Source: TH-plancto1 sp031431195 (lineage in GTDB: Bacteria; Planctomycetota; Planctomycetia; Planctomycetales; Planctomycetaceae). Taken from it: a DNA stretch of 49,551 bases. Under the pieces are notes generated by a model, which was not told where the DNA came from, did no database searches, and saw only the letters and a list, made by a program, of their open reading frames with translations. This document shows positions 15,101 to 23,229 of this stretch, piece by piece; within the stretch, counting starts at the first letter, position 1; each line of letters opens with the position of its first letter. The position numbers and the translations under genes were made by a program. Location: NCBI GenBank assembly GCA_031431195.1, contig JANPCU010000099.1:1-49551 (forward strand). The letters run 5' to 3'.

Positions 15101-15670
15101 ATGTCCACCGTTGCCCATCCCCGAATGACGCCCGAGGAGCTGCTCAAGCTTCCCGATGGGGAGCGATATGAACTCGTGGATGGCGAACTCGTGGAGTGCG
15201 GAATGAGTGGGAAATCCGTCTGGCTGGCGACCTGGCTTTCCGCCCAACTTGTTGGTTTCGCGATTCCCCGTCGGCTCGGCTACGTATTGACCGAGGCCAG
15301 CATCCAGTGCTTCGCGGATCCTGGGAAGGTCCGTCGTCCAGATGTGGCGTTTTTTGCCAATGGTCGCATGGGTGATGCCGAGTACGAAGCGGGTCATATT
15401 CGCATCGCTCCCGATCTCGCTGTTGAGGTCGTGTCTCCGAATGACCTCGCCTACGAAGTTGCCCTGAAGTCGGAGGAGTATCTGGCCGCCGGGGTTCGAC
15501 TGGTATGGATTATCCATCCGGAGACCCAGACCGTCGATGTCCTCCGGGCCGATGGAAGTGCCCTTCACTTGCGTGGTTCGCAGCAACTCTCCGGTGAAGA
15601 TGTCCTTCCCGGCTTCGAATACCCCCTGCCTGAACTGTTCTGTGACCTGTCAGACTTCCGCCATCGCTAG
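15101..15670 (+). CDS. Uma2 family putative endonuclease (paralogue pair, copy 1)
   Basis: A protein of 189 residues, Uma2/DUF820 family. It opens MSTVAHPRMTPEELLKLPDG, almost identical to the gene at 16537; over the first 32 residues only three differ. Putative active-site residues are Asp81 (RRPDVAFF), Glu109 (LAVEVVSPND) and Lys123 (VALKSEEYL), followed by AAGVRLVWIIHP. It lies between nuoC and the DUF4058 gene on the nuo strand. The start is clear, with similar upstream spacing in both paralogues. The pair looks like a tandem duplication, with the DUF4058 gene held between. Function unknown. Confidence 0.87.
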   Translation: MSTVAHPRMTPEELLKLPDGERYELVDGELVECGMSGKSVWLATWLSAQLVGFAIPRRLGYVLTEASIQCFADPGKVRRPDVAFFANGRMGDAEYEAGHIRIAPDLAVEVVSPNDLAYEVALKSEEYLAAGVRLVWIIHPETQTVDVLRADGSALHLRGSQQLSGEDVLPGFEYPLPELFCDLSDFRHR

Positions 15671-15711
15671 CCACCGTACCCTCAACCCTCAACCCTCAAC
15701 GTTCCCCCTCA

Positions 15712-16521
15712 ATGCCCTCGCCTTTCCCCGGAATGGACCCGTTTCTCGAAGCCCGGTGGGGCGGTGCCCACACCACGATGATCGTTCACGCCCGGCGGCA
15801 ACTGCAGTCCCAACTTCCCGAGGGACTACTCGCGGATATCGAAGAGTATTTCGCTGTGCAAATCGACTACGACACTCGCCACTATCGACCCGATGTCGCT
15901 GTCGTGCAAACCGAGGGTTCCGGAGTCTCCCGACCCGGCACGGCCGTTCTGGATGCTCCCGGAGTGGCGGTCCCGTTCATCGCCATTGATGAGCCGGAGA
16001 CAATGTACCGCATCCGCATCACCAGCATTGACGATGATCGTCGCGTCACGTCGATCGAGATCCTCAGCCCCTCCAACAAGGAGAGCGAGCTAGCCCGTGA
16101 GAGGTTTCGGCGCAAGCAAATCGACTTGCTGGGCGGCGGAGCGAACCTCGTCGAGATCGACCTGCTCATCGGTGGCGGGTGGACCGTCTTCGTGCGCGAG
16201 GATCGGATTCCGCCGGACTATCGCACTCCGTATCGCCTCTGCGTCCTGCGTGCCGACGCACCGTGGGCCCCGGAAGCCTACAAGGCCCCCTTGGAATTGC
16301 GCTTGCCGGTCATCCGCATTCCGTTGCGAAAGTATGACCGGGACATCCTTCTCGACGTGCAGCCGCTCGTCGACGCCGCCTGGGAGGATGGGACGTATGA
16401 CCGCTTGGACTACTCGCGCGCCCCTTGCCCCAAACTTCCCGCTCGCGAGGAGAACTGGATGCTCGCAAGGCTGGCTGAACTCGGCGTGCAACGCTCCCTT
16501 CCGCCCGCGACACCCTCTTGA
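15712..16521 (+). CDS. DUF4058 family protein
   Basis: A protein of 269 residues. It opens MPSPFPGMDPFLEARWGG, the hallmark of DUF4058, a family common in cyanobacteria and planctomycetes with no established function. Other readable parts are YRPDVAVVQTEG, the central ITSIEILSPSNKE and LVEIDLLIGG. The spacing of Asp, Glu and Ile-Asp residues resembles a PD-(D/E)XK core (PD...E.LSP.NK), close to the VEVVSPND block of Uma2. A common fold is my inference. It is sandwiched between the two paralogous Uma2 genes, on the same strand with short gaps (41 and 15 nt), which suggests the three move or act together. Confidence 0.85.
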   Translation: MPSPFPGMDPFLEARWGGAHTTMIVHARRQLQSQLPEGLLADIEEYFAVQIDYDTRHYRPDVAVVQTEGSGVSRPGTAVLDAPGVAVPFIAIDEPETMYRIRITSIDDDRRVTSIEILSPSNKESELARERFRRKQIDLLGGGANLVEIDLLIGGGWTVFVREDRIPPDYRTPYRLCVLRADAPWAPEAYKAPLELRLPVIRIPLRKYDRDILLDVQPLVDAAWEDGTYDRLDYSRAPCPKLPAREENWMLARLAELGVQRSLPPATPS

Positions 16522-16536
16522 GAGAATCCCGCAGTC

Positions 16537-17109
16537 ATGTCCACCGTCGCCCACCCCCGAATCACGCCCGAGGAGCTGTTGAAGCTGCCCGATGGGGAGC
16601 GGTATGAGCTGGTGAACGGTGAATTGATCGAGAATCACATGGGTATCAGGTCAGTCTGGGTGACTGCGTTTCTCGTCATGCGTCTTGGGGGGTTTATCCA
16701 CCCTCGTCGGCTAGGGCACTTTTTCTCGGAACATCTGGGTTATCGTTGCTTTTCCGACCCGGACAAGATTCGCAAGCCGGACTTCTCGTTTGTCGCGGCG
16801 ATGCGATTTACGGACAGCCAATTCGAAGAAGGCTATTGCCACATTGCTCCTGACTTGGCTGTCGAAGTCGTTTCCCCGAACGATCTGTTCAACGAGGTTG
16901 AGCAGAAGGCGGAGGAATATCTCGAAGCGGGGGTCCGGCTGGTCTGGGTGATCAATCCTGAGATTCGCATCGTCGATGTCTTTCGGGCCGATGGAACCAC
17001 GACACGTCTTCGTGGGGTACAAGCTCTCAGCGGAGAGGGTGTGATCCCCGAATTCTCTTGTCCCATCAATGAGTTGTTCGACGACATGCCCGACATCATG
17101 CAACGCTAG
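16537..17109 (+). CDS. Uma2 family putative endonuclease (paralogue pair, copy 2)
   Basis: A protein of 190 residues, close paralogue of the gene at 15101. Putative active-site residues are Asp82 (RKPDFSFV), Glu110 (LAVEVVSPND) and Lys124 (VEQKAEEYL), with AGVRLVWVINP following. The middle region (about 33-70, the strand facing the presumed active site) has diverged most, while the ends are nearly unchanged, as if the two copies had taken on different specificities. That reading is inference. It ends 37 nt before nuoD with no clear terminator between, so nuoD is probably read through from here. Confidence 0.87.
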   Translation: MSTVAHPRITPEELLKLPDGERYELVNGELIENHMGIRSVWVTAFLVMRLGGFIHPRRLGHFFSEHLGYRCFSDPDKIRKPDFSFVAAMRFTDSQFEEGYCHIAPDLAVEVVSPNDLFNEVEQKAEEYLEAGVRLVWVINPEIRIVDVFRADGTTTRLRGVQALSGEGVIPEFSCPINELFDDMPDIMQR

Positions 17110-17146
17110 TCCCTTCAACCCTCCACCTACAACACCCCTGCACCCC

Positions 17147-18367
17147 ATGCCCCTGACAGCGACCCACACGATGCCGCCGGATGCTCCTGACCAGGAGTAT
17201 CACTGGACCCTCAACTTCGGGCCGCAGCATCCGGCCACGCATACCACGCTCCGGCTCGTGCTGACGCTCGATGGGGAGCGGGTCGTCGACGCAGTTCCGC
17301 ACATCGGCTACCTGCACAGCGGGTTCGAGAAGCTGGCCGAGCATCTCGACTTCAACCAGTACGTGACCATCGTCGACCGGATGAACTATCTGTCGCCGCT
17401 GGCCAACGAAATCAGCTGGCACCACGCGGTTGAGAAGCTGCTGAACATCGAGCTGACGCCACGCTGCAAGTACCTGCGGACGATTCTGGCCGAGATGATG
17501 CGGCTGCATGATCATCTGCTGAACTGCGGGACGAGTGCGCTCGACCTCGGAGCATTCACGGCGTTCCTGTATTTCTTTGAGCAGCGGGAACTGATCTACA
17601 ACATCGTCGAGTACGCCAGCGGTCAGCGGTTCCACACCAGCTACACCCGCGTCGGCGGCGTCATGTTCGATGTGAACACCGAGTGGGTCAACCAAGTCCG
17701 CAGCTTCACCAAAGGGTTCCGCAAGACTCACGACGAGGTCCACAAGCTCCTGACCCGCAACCGGATCTTCATCGACCGCACCAAGGGGATCGGCGTCCTC
17801 ACCAAGGAAAACGCCATCAACTACGGCTGCACCGGGCCGATCGCGCGGGCCAGCGGCGTGGTGCGCGACCTGCGGAAGGATGAGCCGTATTTGGCCTATC
17901 CGGACTTCGACTTCAAGGTGATCTGCTCGCAGGGTGGCGACTGCTACGCTCGCTATCTGGTCCGCATGCAGGAGATGATCGAAAGCGTGCAGATCATTGA
18001 GCAAGCGATCGAGAACATCCCCGGCGGACCGGTGAACGTCGACGCGGGTTCCGGCGTTGTATTGCCCGCGAAGCCCGCTGTGTATCGCAGCATTGAGGGG
18101 CTGATCCAGCACTTCGAGGTCAACATGCCCAACCGGGGCTACGATGTGCCTCACGAAGAGGTCTACGCGGCCACCGAATCTCCCAACGGCGAACTCGGGT
18201 TCTACATCGTGGGGCAGGACAGCACCCGGGCCTACCGCGCCCGCACCCGTCCCCCTTCCTACATCCATTTCGCAGCCTTCCCCCACCTGATTCGCGGACA
18301 TCAACTGAGCGATGTCGTGGCGGTCTTGGGAAGTCTGAACATCATTGCGGCGGAGCTTGACCGATGA
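17147..18367 (+). CDS. nuoD: NADH-quinone oxidoreductase subunit D
   Basis: A protein of 406 residues, the 49-kDa subunit that forms the quinone site with NuoB. Characteristic segments are NFGPQHPATHTTLRLVL, HIGYLHSGFEKLAE, DRMNYLSPLANE, RVGGVMFDV and the C-terminal RTRPPSYIHFAAFPHLIRGH, ending in AAELDR. I chose ATG 17147; ATG 17171 is possible, and neither has a clear ribosome site. The frame is open to 17069, but that part overlaps the preceding Uma2 gene. The stop overlaps the nuoE start by 4 nt (ATGA), indicating translational coupling. Confidence 0.95.
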   Translation: MPLTATHTMPPDAPDQEYHWTLNFGPQHPATHTTLRLVLTLDGERVVDAVPHIGYLHSGFEKLAEHLDFNQYVTIVDRMNYLSPLANEISWHHAVEKLLNIELTPRCKYLRTILAEMMRLHDHLLNCGTSALDLGAFTAFLYFFEQRELIYNIVEYASGQRFHTSYTRVGGVMFDVNTEWVNQVRSFTKGFRKTHDEVHKLLTRNRIFIDRTKGIGVLTKENAINYGCTGPIARASGVVRDLRKDEPYLAYPDFDFKVICSQGGDCYARYLVRMQEMIESVQIIEQAIENIPGGPVNVDAGSGVVLPAKPAVYRSIEGLIQHFEVNMPNRGYDVPHEEVYAATESPNGELGFYIVGQDSTRAYRARTRPPSYIHFAAFPHLIRGHQLSDVVAVLGSLNIIAAELDR

Positions 18368-18840
18368 GTGCCCTGACCGAAGAACTTCGAGAGAAGATTC
18401 GGGCCGAGTTCCCGAAGTACCCCAACAAGCGGGCGGTAACGCTGCCCGCGTTGCACATCGTGCATGACGCCTTGCGCTGCGTGTCGACCGAGTCGATCCG
18501 CGAGATCGCCAAGCTGTTGGAACTGCATCCATCGGAAGTCCACGACACGATGTCGTTCTACAACTTCTTCAAGGACGAACACCACCCGCTGGGCAAGCAT
18601 CGCGTCTGGTTCTGCCGCAGCATCTCGTGCATGCTGAGGGGCGGAGAAGAACTGCTGGGCGAAGTCTGCACGAAGTACAACGTGAAGCCAGGGGAGACCT
18701 CCCCTGACGGCAAGTTCACGCTGGAGTTCGCCGAGTGCCTGGGAGCCTGCGAAGGTGCCCCGTGTGCTTTGGTAGACGAAGACTGTCACATGTCGCTCGA
18801 TGTCGCCTCGGCGTCGAAGTTGATCGATGGGCTGAAGTGA
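18364..18840 (+). CDS. nuoE: NADH-quinone oxidoreductase subunit E
   Basis: A protein of 158 residues, the 24-kDa subunit carrying 2Fe-2S cluster N1a in the NADH-oxidising module. The cluster ligands are in CRSISC (C-x4-C) and ECLGACEGAPC (C-x3-C). The helical N-terminus with IREIAKLLELHPSEVHDTMS and the segment FYNFFKDEHHPLGKHRVW are typical. It starts inside the nuoD stop codon. In most operons nuoF would follow directly; here about 480 nt with a decayed zeta-toxin-like gene and a small frame intervene. Confidence 0.95.
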   Translation: MSALTEELREKIRAEFPKYPNKRAVTLPALHIVHDALRCVSTESIREIAKLLELHPSEVHDTMSFYNFFKDEHHPLGKHRVWFCRSISCMLRGGEELLGEVCTKYNVKPGETSPDGKFTLEFAECLGACEGAPCALVDEDCHMSLDVASASKLIDGLK

Positions 18841-18849
18841 GACAGTCGC

Positions 18850-19111
18850 ATGGATGATGTCGATCAACCCGTACTCTTGGTACTCGCCGGGCCGAACGGT
18901 GCCGGGAAATCGACGGTCGCCCCGGTATTCATCCAGAATTCGGGTTGTGTGTGACGGCTCCTCAGTCAAAGGAGTCCGAATCGTCTCGTCAGGCTGCTTC
19001 GACGTGGCAGAAATGATCGACGAACCGAAATTGTGGGAGGCGGTGAAACATGGTGTCACAAAACAGTTCAGACTCAGGGAACAGCCCATCAATGGCGGAG
19101 ATTCTGGCTGA
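18850..19111 (+). pseudogene. Broken zeta-toxin-like P-loop gene
   Basis: From ATG 18850 a 34-residue frame reads through LLVLAGPNGAGKST, the Walker A of zeta-toxin-type kinases (family role: UNAG phosphorylation), then stops at TGA 18952. In the +1 frame, to the stop at 19111, comes a piece resembling the family C-terminus: DGSSVKGVRIVSSG, then EMIDEPKLWEAVKHG. About 400 nt of middle sequence expected in an intact gene are missing. The simplest reading is an internal deletion near 18940-18955 that also broke the frame. It lies 9 nt after nuoE, on the same strand. Identification of the C-terminal piece is less certain than that of the P-loop. Confidence 0.7.
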
Positions 19112-19259
19112 TGCCTCGCGTCAATCGATTTCTCGCGCCATACGCATTCACATGGCTCTGGATCTTCCCATGGTCGAATGGCGAGATGGACAGATCGAGT
19201 GGGTCCAACCTCAAGACGATCGACTGAAGGACATACTCGCGGAGTATTCCCAAAACTAG
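19050..19259 (+). CDS. Small protein, probable partner of the zeta-like gene
   Basis: A protein of 69 residues (or 55 from the internal ATG at 19092). It has a helix SRQSISRAIRIHMALDLPM followed by VEWRDGQIEWVQP. From memory, short proteins with an RDGxxxWxxP ending accompany zeta-type ATPase genes in cyanobacteria and planctomycetes, so an antitoxin-like or partner role is plausible but unproven. The frame overlaps the end of the broken toxin gene by 62 nt. Since the toxin is dead, this frame may be a relic too, although it has no visible damage. It ends 62 nt before nuoF. Confidence 0.5.
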   Translation: MVSQNSSDSGNSPSMAEILADASRQSISRAIRIHMALDLPMVEWRDGQIEWVQPQDDRLKDILAEYSQN

Positions 19260-19321
19260 ACGCGGCTTCTGTCGAACAAGTCTGTGTTCCTGACCACTCT
19301 CCTCTTACCCGATCTACCACC

Positions 19322-20650
19322 GTGCCCACATTCGAACCCGTTCTGCTCGCCCGCATCAACACGCCTGACAGCCATACGCTGGCCACCTACCAGCGTGATG
19401 GGGGCTATCAAGCGCTCCGCAAGGCTGTGGAGATGGCCCCGGCGGATGTCACGAACCTCGTCAAGGACTCCGGCCTGCGGGGGCGCGGCGGGGCGGGGTT
19501 TCCGTGCGGGCTGAAGTGGACCTTCTTGCCCAAGGACCATCCGGGGCCGATCTACCTCTGCATCAACGCGGATGAGTCGGAGCCCGGCACGTTCAACAAC
19601 CGCATTCTGATGGAGATGGACCCGCATCAGCTGATCGAAGGAATCGCGATCGCCTGCCACGCGATCAAGTCGCAGAAGGCGTACCTCTACATCCGCTTCG
19701 AGTACGGGCTGAGCTATCGCCGTCTCGATGCCGCGATCAAGGAGTGCTACGCCGCTGGCCTGCTCGGCAAGAACATCCTCGGCAAGGGGCTCGACCTCGA
19801 CATCGTGCTGCATCGAGGTGCTGCGGCCTACATCTGCGGTGAAGAGACCGGATTGATCGAGAGCCTCGAAGGCAAACGGGCTTGGCCTCGTATCAAGCCC
19901 CCCTTCCCCGCCATCGAAGGACTCTTCCGCAAACCCACGATCGTCAATAACGTCGAGACGCTGTGTTGCGTCAAGCAGATCCTCGATCGCGGCAAGGACT
20001 GGTTCCAGTCGATCGGCATCAAGCCCGACCCCGCGAACCCCCGCGACCCCGGCAGCTACGGCCCCAAGCTCTACACCGTCAGCGGACACGTCAACAAGCC
20101 GTGCTGTGTCGAACTGCCGCTGGGCGTCACAGCCCGGGAACTGATCGACGAACACGCTGGCGGCGTCTGGAAGGGCCGCAAGGCCAAGGCCGTTGTCCCC
20201 GGTGGCATCAGCATGGGGTTCCTGTCTGACAAGGAACTCGACATTCCGCTCGACTTCGCTGGCCCCGGCAAAGCGGGCTGTCTCGGTCTCGGGACCGCAG
20301 CCGTCGTCGTGATTGATGACCACACAAATATGGTCGATGTGCTATACAACTGCGCCCGGTTCTTCTCGCACGAGAGCTGTGGCCAGTGTACACCGTGTCG
20401 CGAGGGGACGAACTGGATGACCCGCATCCTGGAACGCATCCGTTCGGGGAACGGTCAGATGCGGGATGTGGACCTGCTCACCGAGGTTGCCGCATCCATG
20501 GGGATCATCCCCGGCACCACGATCTGCGGCCTGTCCGACGGAGCCGCGTGGCCGGTCAAGAACGCGATTCAGAAGTTCCGGGGGGACTTCGAGGAGTACA
20601 TCACCTCCGGTCGGAAGAGCGTCACGCCGTACCCGGTCGGGGCGCACTAG
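19322..20650 (+). CDS. nuoF: NADH-quinone oxidoreductase subunit F
   Basis: A protein of 442 residues, the 51-kDa subunit that binds NADH, FMN and the 4Fe-4S cluster N3. Glycine-rich GLRGRGGAGFPCGLKW (51-66) and NADESEPGTFNNR (82-94) form the FMN and NADH sites. ESCGQCTPCREG near residue 355, with a later Cys in TTICGLSDGA, ligates the cluster. I chose the GTG at 19322, giving VPTFEPVLLARI; the frame extends back to 19178 through the small partner gene, which is not conserved nuoF sequence. No strong ribosome site is visible before the GTG. Confidence 0.95.
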   Translation: MPTFEPVLLARINTPDSHTLATYQRDGGYQALRKAVEMAPADVTNLVKDSGLRGRGGAGFPCGLKWTFLPKDHPGPIYLCINADESEPGTFNNRILMEMDPHQLIEGIAIACHAIKSQKAYLYIRFEYGLSYRRLDAAIKECYAAGLLGKNILGKGLDLDIVLHRGAAAYICGEETGLIESLEGKRAWPRIKPPFPAIEGLFRKPTIVNNVETLCCVKQILDRGKDWFQSIGIKPDPANPRDPGSYGPKLYTVSGHVNKPCCVELPLGVTARELIDEHAGGVWKGRKAKAVVPGGISMGFLSDKELDIPLDFAGPGKAGCLGLGTAAVVVIDDHTNMVDVLYNCARFFSHESCGQCTPCREGTNWMTRILERIRSGNGQMRDVDLLTEVAASMGIIPGTTICGLSDGAAWPVKNAIQKFRGDFEEYITSGRKSVTPYPVGAH

Positions 20651-20686
20651 GACTGACGGATCGAACGAACGAACGGGAGGTCAAAC

Positions 20687-20938
20687 ATGACTCAAGGCTG
20701 GCTCAAATGTCACATCCTCAAGGGGATGTTCAGTGACGAACGGGTGGTTGTGTTCCACCGGATCAATGGCGAGAGATACTCCGAGTTTGTTCCCGCGAAC
20801 AAAGTTCGCGGCGAAATCGGAACTGATGGTCAGGTGGAAGTCGCCGTTTACTGCGACGACGGGACCAGCTTTGCCCAACTCCCGACGGAGTATCGCGAAC
20901 TGGTGGCTGTTCAGGAGGGGGATCTCGCCGTTTCATGA
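20687..20938 (+). CDS. Small protein of unknown function upstream of dcd
   Basis: A protein of 83 residues that I do not recognise. It has a strong GGGAGG ribosome site and a compact, probably beta-rich sequence, with MFSDERVVVFHRINGERYSE and a VPANKVRGEI / QVEVAVYCDDG pair of strands. Acidic and aromatic residues are well spread, and there is no signal peptide or membrane helix. Its stop overlaps the dCTP deaminase start by 4 nt, so the two are translated together. With dcd it forms a two-gene insert between nuoF and nuoG. A regulator or accessory of the deaminase is one possibility, on context alone. Confidence 0.6.
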   Translation: MTQGWLKCHILKGMFSDERVVVFHRINGERYSEFVPANKVRGEIGTDGQVEVAVYCDDGTSFAQLPTEYRELVAVQEGDLAVS

Positions 20939-21519
20939 TGCTCTCAAACCGTGAGATTCAGATTGCGATGGACACCGGTCGACTCATCATCGATCCGGAA
21001 CCGCTCCCGCGTGCGCCGTCGTATGTTGGGGAATCGTGCCCTTACTCGACTTCGTCGGTCGATCTGACTTTGGGAGATGAGATTTCTTACTTCCGTGAGT
21101 CACTGGCGATGAACATCGACCTTCGGAAAGGACAGTTCCGCGACCTGTTTGGGCCCAACTCCGTCACACACCGAATCACCCAGCAGCAGCCCTACTCTCT
21201 TGAACCGGGAAAACTGGTTCTGGGTAAGACTCGTCAGATCGTCTCATTTCCGATGACAGAATCAGAGACCTGCCTGGCGGGTCGGATTGAGGGGAAGAGT
21301 TCCTACGCCCGCTGTGGATTACTGGTTCACTTCACGGCACCGACCGTGCATGCGGGGTTTTCAGGTACGATCACTCTCGAACTGATCAATCAAGGACCAC
21401 TGCCCATCTTGCTCTATCCTGATGCCCCGATCTGCCAACTGATCGTGGAAGAAGTCAAGGGCCTCCCCTTCGTCAACCCCAGCCGTTTCCAAAACCAATC
21501 GACCGCAGGAGGTGCGTAA
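20935..21519 (+). CDS. dcd: dCTP deaminase-like protein
   Basis: A protein of 194 residues of the trimeric dUTPase/dCTP deaminase fold. MLSNREIQIAMDTGRLII is the usual N-terminus. GRIEGKSSYARCGLLVH (116-132) is the conserved substrate loop, with the Ser and Arg of GKSSYAR. GFSGTITLELIN (141-152) contains the probable catalytic Glu149, and ICQLIVEEV follows. The enzyme makes dUTP from dCTP to supply thymidylate synthesis. Because the fold is shared, a dUTPase or a phage-defence deaminase cannot be excluded. The C-terminal tail is short. It begins inside the stop codon of the 83-residue protein and ends 45 nt before nuoG. It has no known link to respiration. Confidence 0.85.
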   Translation: MMLSNREIQIAMDTGRLIIDPEPLPRAPSYVGESCPYSTSSVDLTLGDEISYFRESLAMNIDLRKGQFRDLFGPNSVTHRITQQQPYSLEPGKLVLGKTRQIVSFPMTESETCLAGRIEGKSSYARCGLLVHFTAPTVHAGFSGTITLELINQGPLPILLYPDAPICQLIVEEVKGLPFVNPSRFQNQSTAGGA

Positions 21520-21564
21520 CAGTTTCGATTCGTTACGCTTCCCTTCCTCAGAAGACGACCATCC

Positions 21565-23229
21565 ATGCCCACTGTCACCATCAACAACAAGCCTGTCGAG
21601 ATCGGCGCTGCCGAGCGGCTGAATTGCATTCAGGCCGCCGCACGGGCCGATATCGAGATCCCCAGCTACTGCTGGCATCCCGACCTCTCCGTCGTGGCCA
21701 GTTGCCGCATGTGCCTCGTCGAGGTCGGCGACAAGAAACCGGACGGCTCGGTCGCCATGCAGCCGAAGCTCGTTCCCGGCTGCCAGACTCCGGTCAAGGA
21801 CGGCACGGTCATCATCAGCGACTCGCCGAAGGTCAAGGCGGCCCAGCAAGCGACTCTCGAATACTTGCTCCTCAATCACCCGCTCGACTGCCCCGTGTGC
21901 GATCAAGCGGGCGAGTGCGGACTCCAGGACTACAGCTTTGAATACGGTCGCGGGTACAGCCGCCTGCAAGAGCCGAAGAACATCAAGCCGGACAAGGACT
22001 ACATCGGCGACCAGATCACTCTGTTCACCGATCGCTGCATTATGTGTACCCGCTGCGTACGGTTCACACGCGAGGTGAGCGGCACTGCGGAGTTGCAGGT
22101 CTCCAGCCGAGGCTCGCACGAAGAGATCGACATTTTCCCCGGCGAGCCATGCAACAACAAGCTGGCGGGCAATGTCGTCGATCTGTGTCCCGTCGGGGCC
22201 TTGTGCAGCAAGGATTTCCTGTACGAACAGCGGGTCTGGTGGCTCAAGAGCAAGAAGAGCGTCTGTCCCGATTGCAGCACCGGCTGCTCGATCAACATCG
22301 ACCAGAATAACGATACGGTTTACCGCTTGAAGCCGCGCTACAACCCGCTGGCTCAAGGGAGCTTCATGTGCGACGAGGGTCGGTTCGGCTGGAAGTACAT
22401 CCACGCCGACAATCGCCTCTCACTCCCGGCCAAGAAGGACGGCGATCAGGTCGTCAGTACCGACTGGGACCAAGTCCTGGCCGGTGTCCGTGAGGCGTTC
22501 CAATCAGCGGCCAAGTCGGCCCCGAAGAAGGTCGCCGCCGTCTTCTCTCCGTGGATGACGGTGGAAGAGGCGTACATCCTGGCGAGTTGGCTCAAGGGGC
22601 TCTCGCCCGACATCACGCTGGCGATGACCCCCGCCCGAGTGTCCGGTGAGGACGACACCTATCCCAAGGATGTCCACGGCCAGCCGGTCCAGCCGGTGAA
22701 GTTCACCATCCGGGCCGAGAAGGCTCCGAACCGCGCTGGCGTCGAGGCCATACTAAAACACTTCCAGGGCGAGGTCATCCCCTCCGGTCGCATCCTCGAC
22801 GCGGGCACCTATGACACGCTGTTCATCGTCGGCGGCGACCCGAACGCCGAGGTCAACGTCGCGACGGCAAGTAAAGTCGGCAAGGTGAAGACCCTCGCGG
22901 TCCTCGACCTCCTCGCATCGCCACTCACGACCAAGGCGACCCACGTTCTCGCGGGCGGCTCGTTCGCCGAACGCGACGGCAGCTTCGTGAATCACTCCGG
23001 TCTGGTGCAGTCCATCAATCGCTCACTCCAAGGTCCGCTGGAAGCCCGCCCCGATGGGCGGATTCTGTCGGAACTGGCCGGGCGTGGAGCGATGTTCACT
23101 GCCGCCAAACTGCGGGCGGAGATCGCGCAGGCGATCCCGGCCTTCGGTTCGCTCGGCGATGGAAAACTCGGCGAGTACGGCGTGGTCATGGGACCAGCTT
23201 CGCTGGCTGCGGAACCTGTCACCGTGTAA
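21565..23229 (+). CDS. nuoG: NADH-quinone oxidoreductase subunit G
   Basis: A protein of 554 residues, short for NuoG (many are 680-900). The N-terminal 2Fe-2S ferredoxin domain has YCWHPDLSVVASCRMCLVEV. The His/Cys N5 cluster (HPLDCPVCDQAGECGLQD) and the 4Fe-4S set CIMCTRCVRF with CPVGAL follow. CPDCSTGC plus a later Cys in SFMCDEG gives the extra N7-type site found in only some bacteria. The remaining part is a shortened molybdopterin-oxidoreductase-like domain with GGSFAERDGSFVNHSG, which probably binds no cofactor. All electron-transfer clusters are kept, so only the C-terminal scaffold is reduced. Confidence 0.94.
   Translation: MPTVTINNKPVEIGAAERLNCIQAAARADIEIPSYCWHPDLSVVASCRMCLVEVGDKKPDGSVAMQPKLVPGCQTPVKDGTVIISDSPKVKAAQQATLEYLLLNHPLDCPVCDQAGECGLQDYSFEYGRGYSRLQEPKNIKPDKDYIGDQITLFTDRCIMCTRCVRFTREVSGTAELQVSSRGSHEEIDIFPGEPCNNKLAGNVVDLCPVGALCSKDFLYEQRVWWLKSKKSVCPDCSTGCSINIDQNNDTVYRLKPRYNPLAQGSFMCDEGRFGWKYIHADNRLSLPAKKDGDQVVSTDWDQVLAGVREAFQSAAKSAPKKVAAVFSPWMTVEEAYILASWLKGLSPDITLAMTPARVSGEDDTYPKDVHGQPVQPVKFTIRAEKAPNRAGVEAILKHFQGEVIPSGRILDAGTYDTLFIVGGDPNAEVNVATASKVGKVKTLAVLDLLASPLTTKATHVLAGGSFAERDGSFVNHSGLVQSINRSLQGPLEARPDGRILSELAGRGAMFTAAKLRAEIAQAIPAFGSLGDGKLGEYGVVMGPASLAAEPVTV

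Noticed and set aside
17096..18532. A 478-codon open frame on the minus strand opposite nuoD and nuoE
   Set aside because: It is a shadow of the nuoD and nuoE coding sequence. It has no recognisable motif or ribosome site, while the plus-strand proteins are clear.
21361..22404. A 347-codon minus-strand frame opposite dcd and nuoG
   Set aside because: No motif or start signal. The ferredoxin cysteines of nuoG prove the plus strand is coding.
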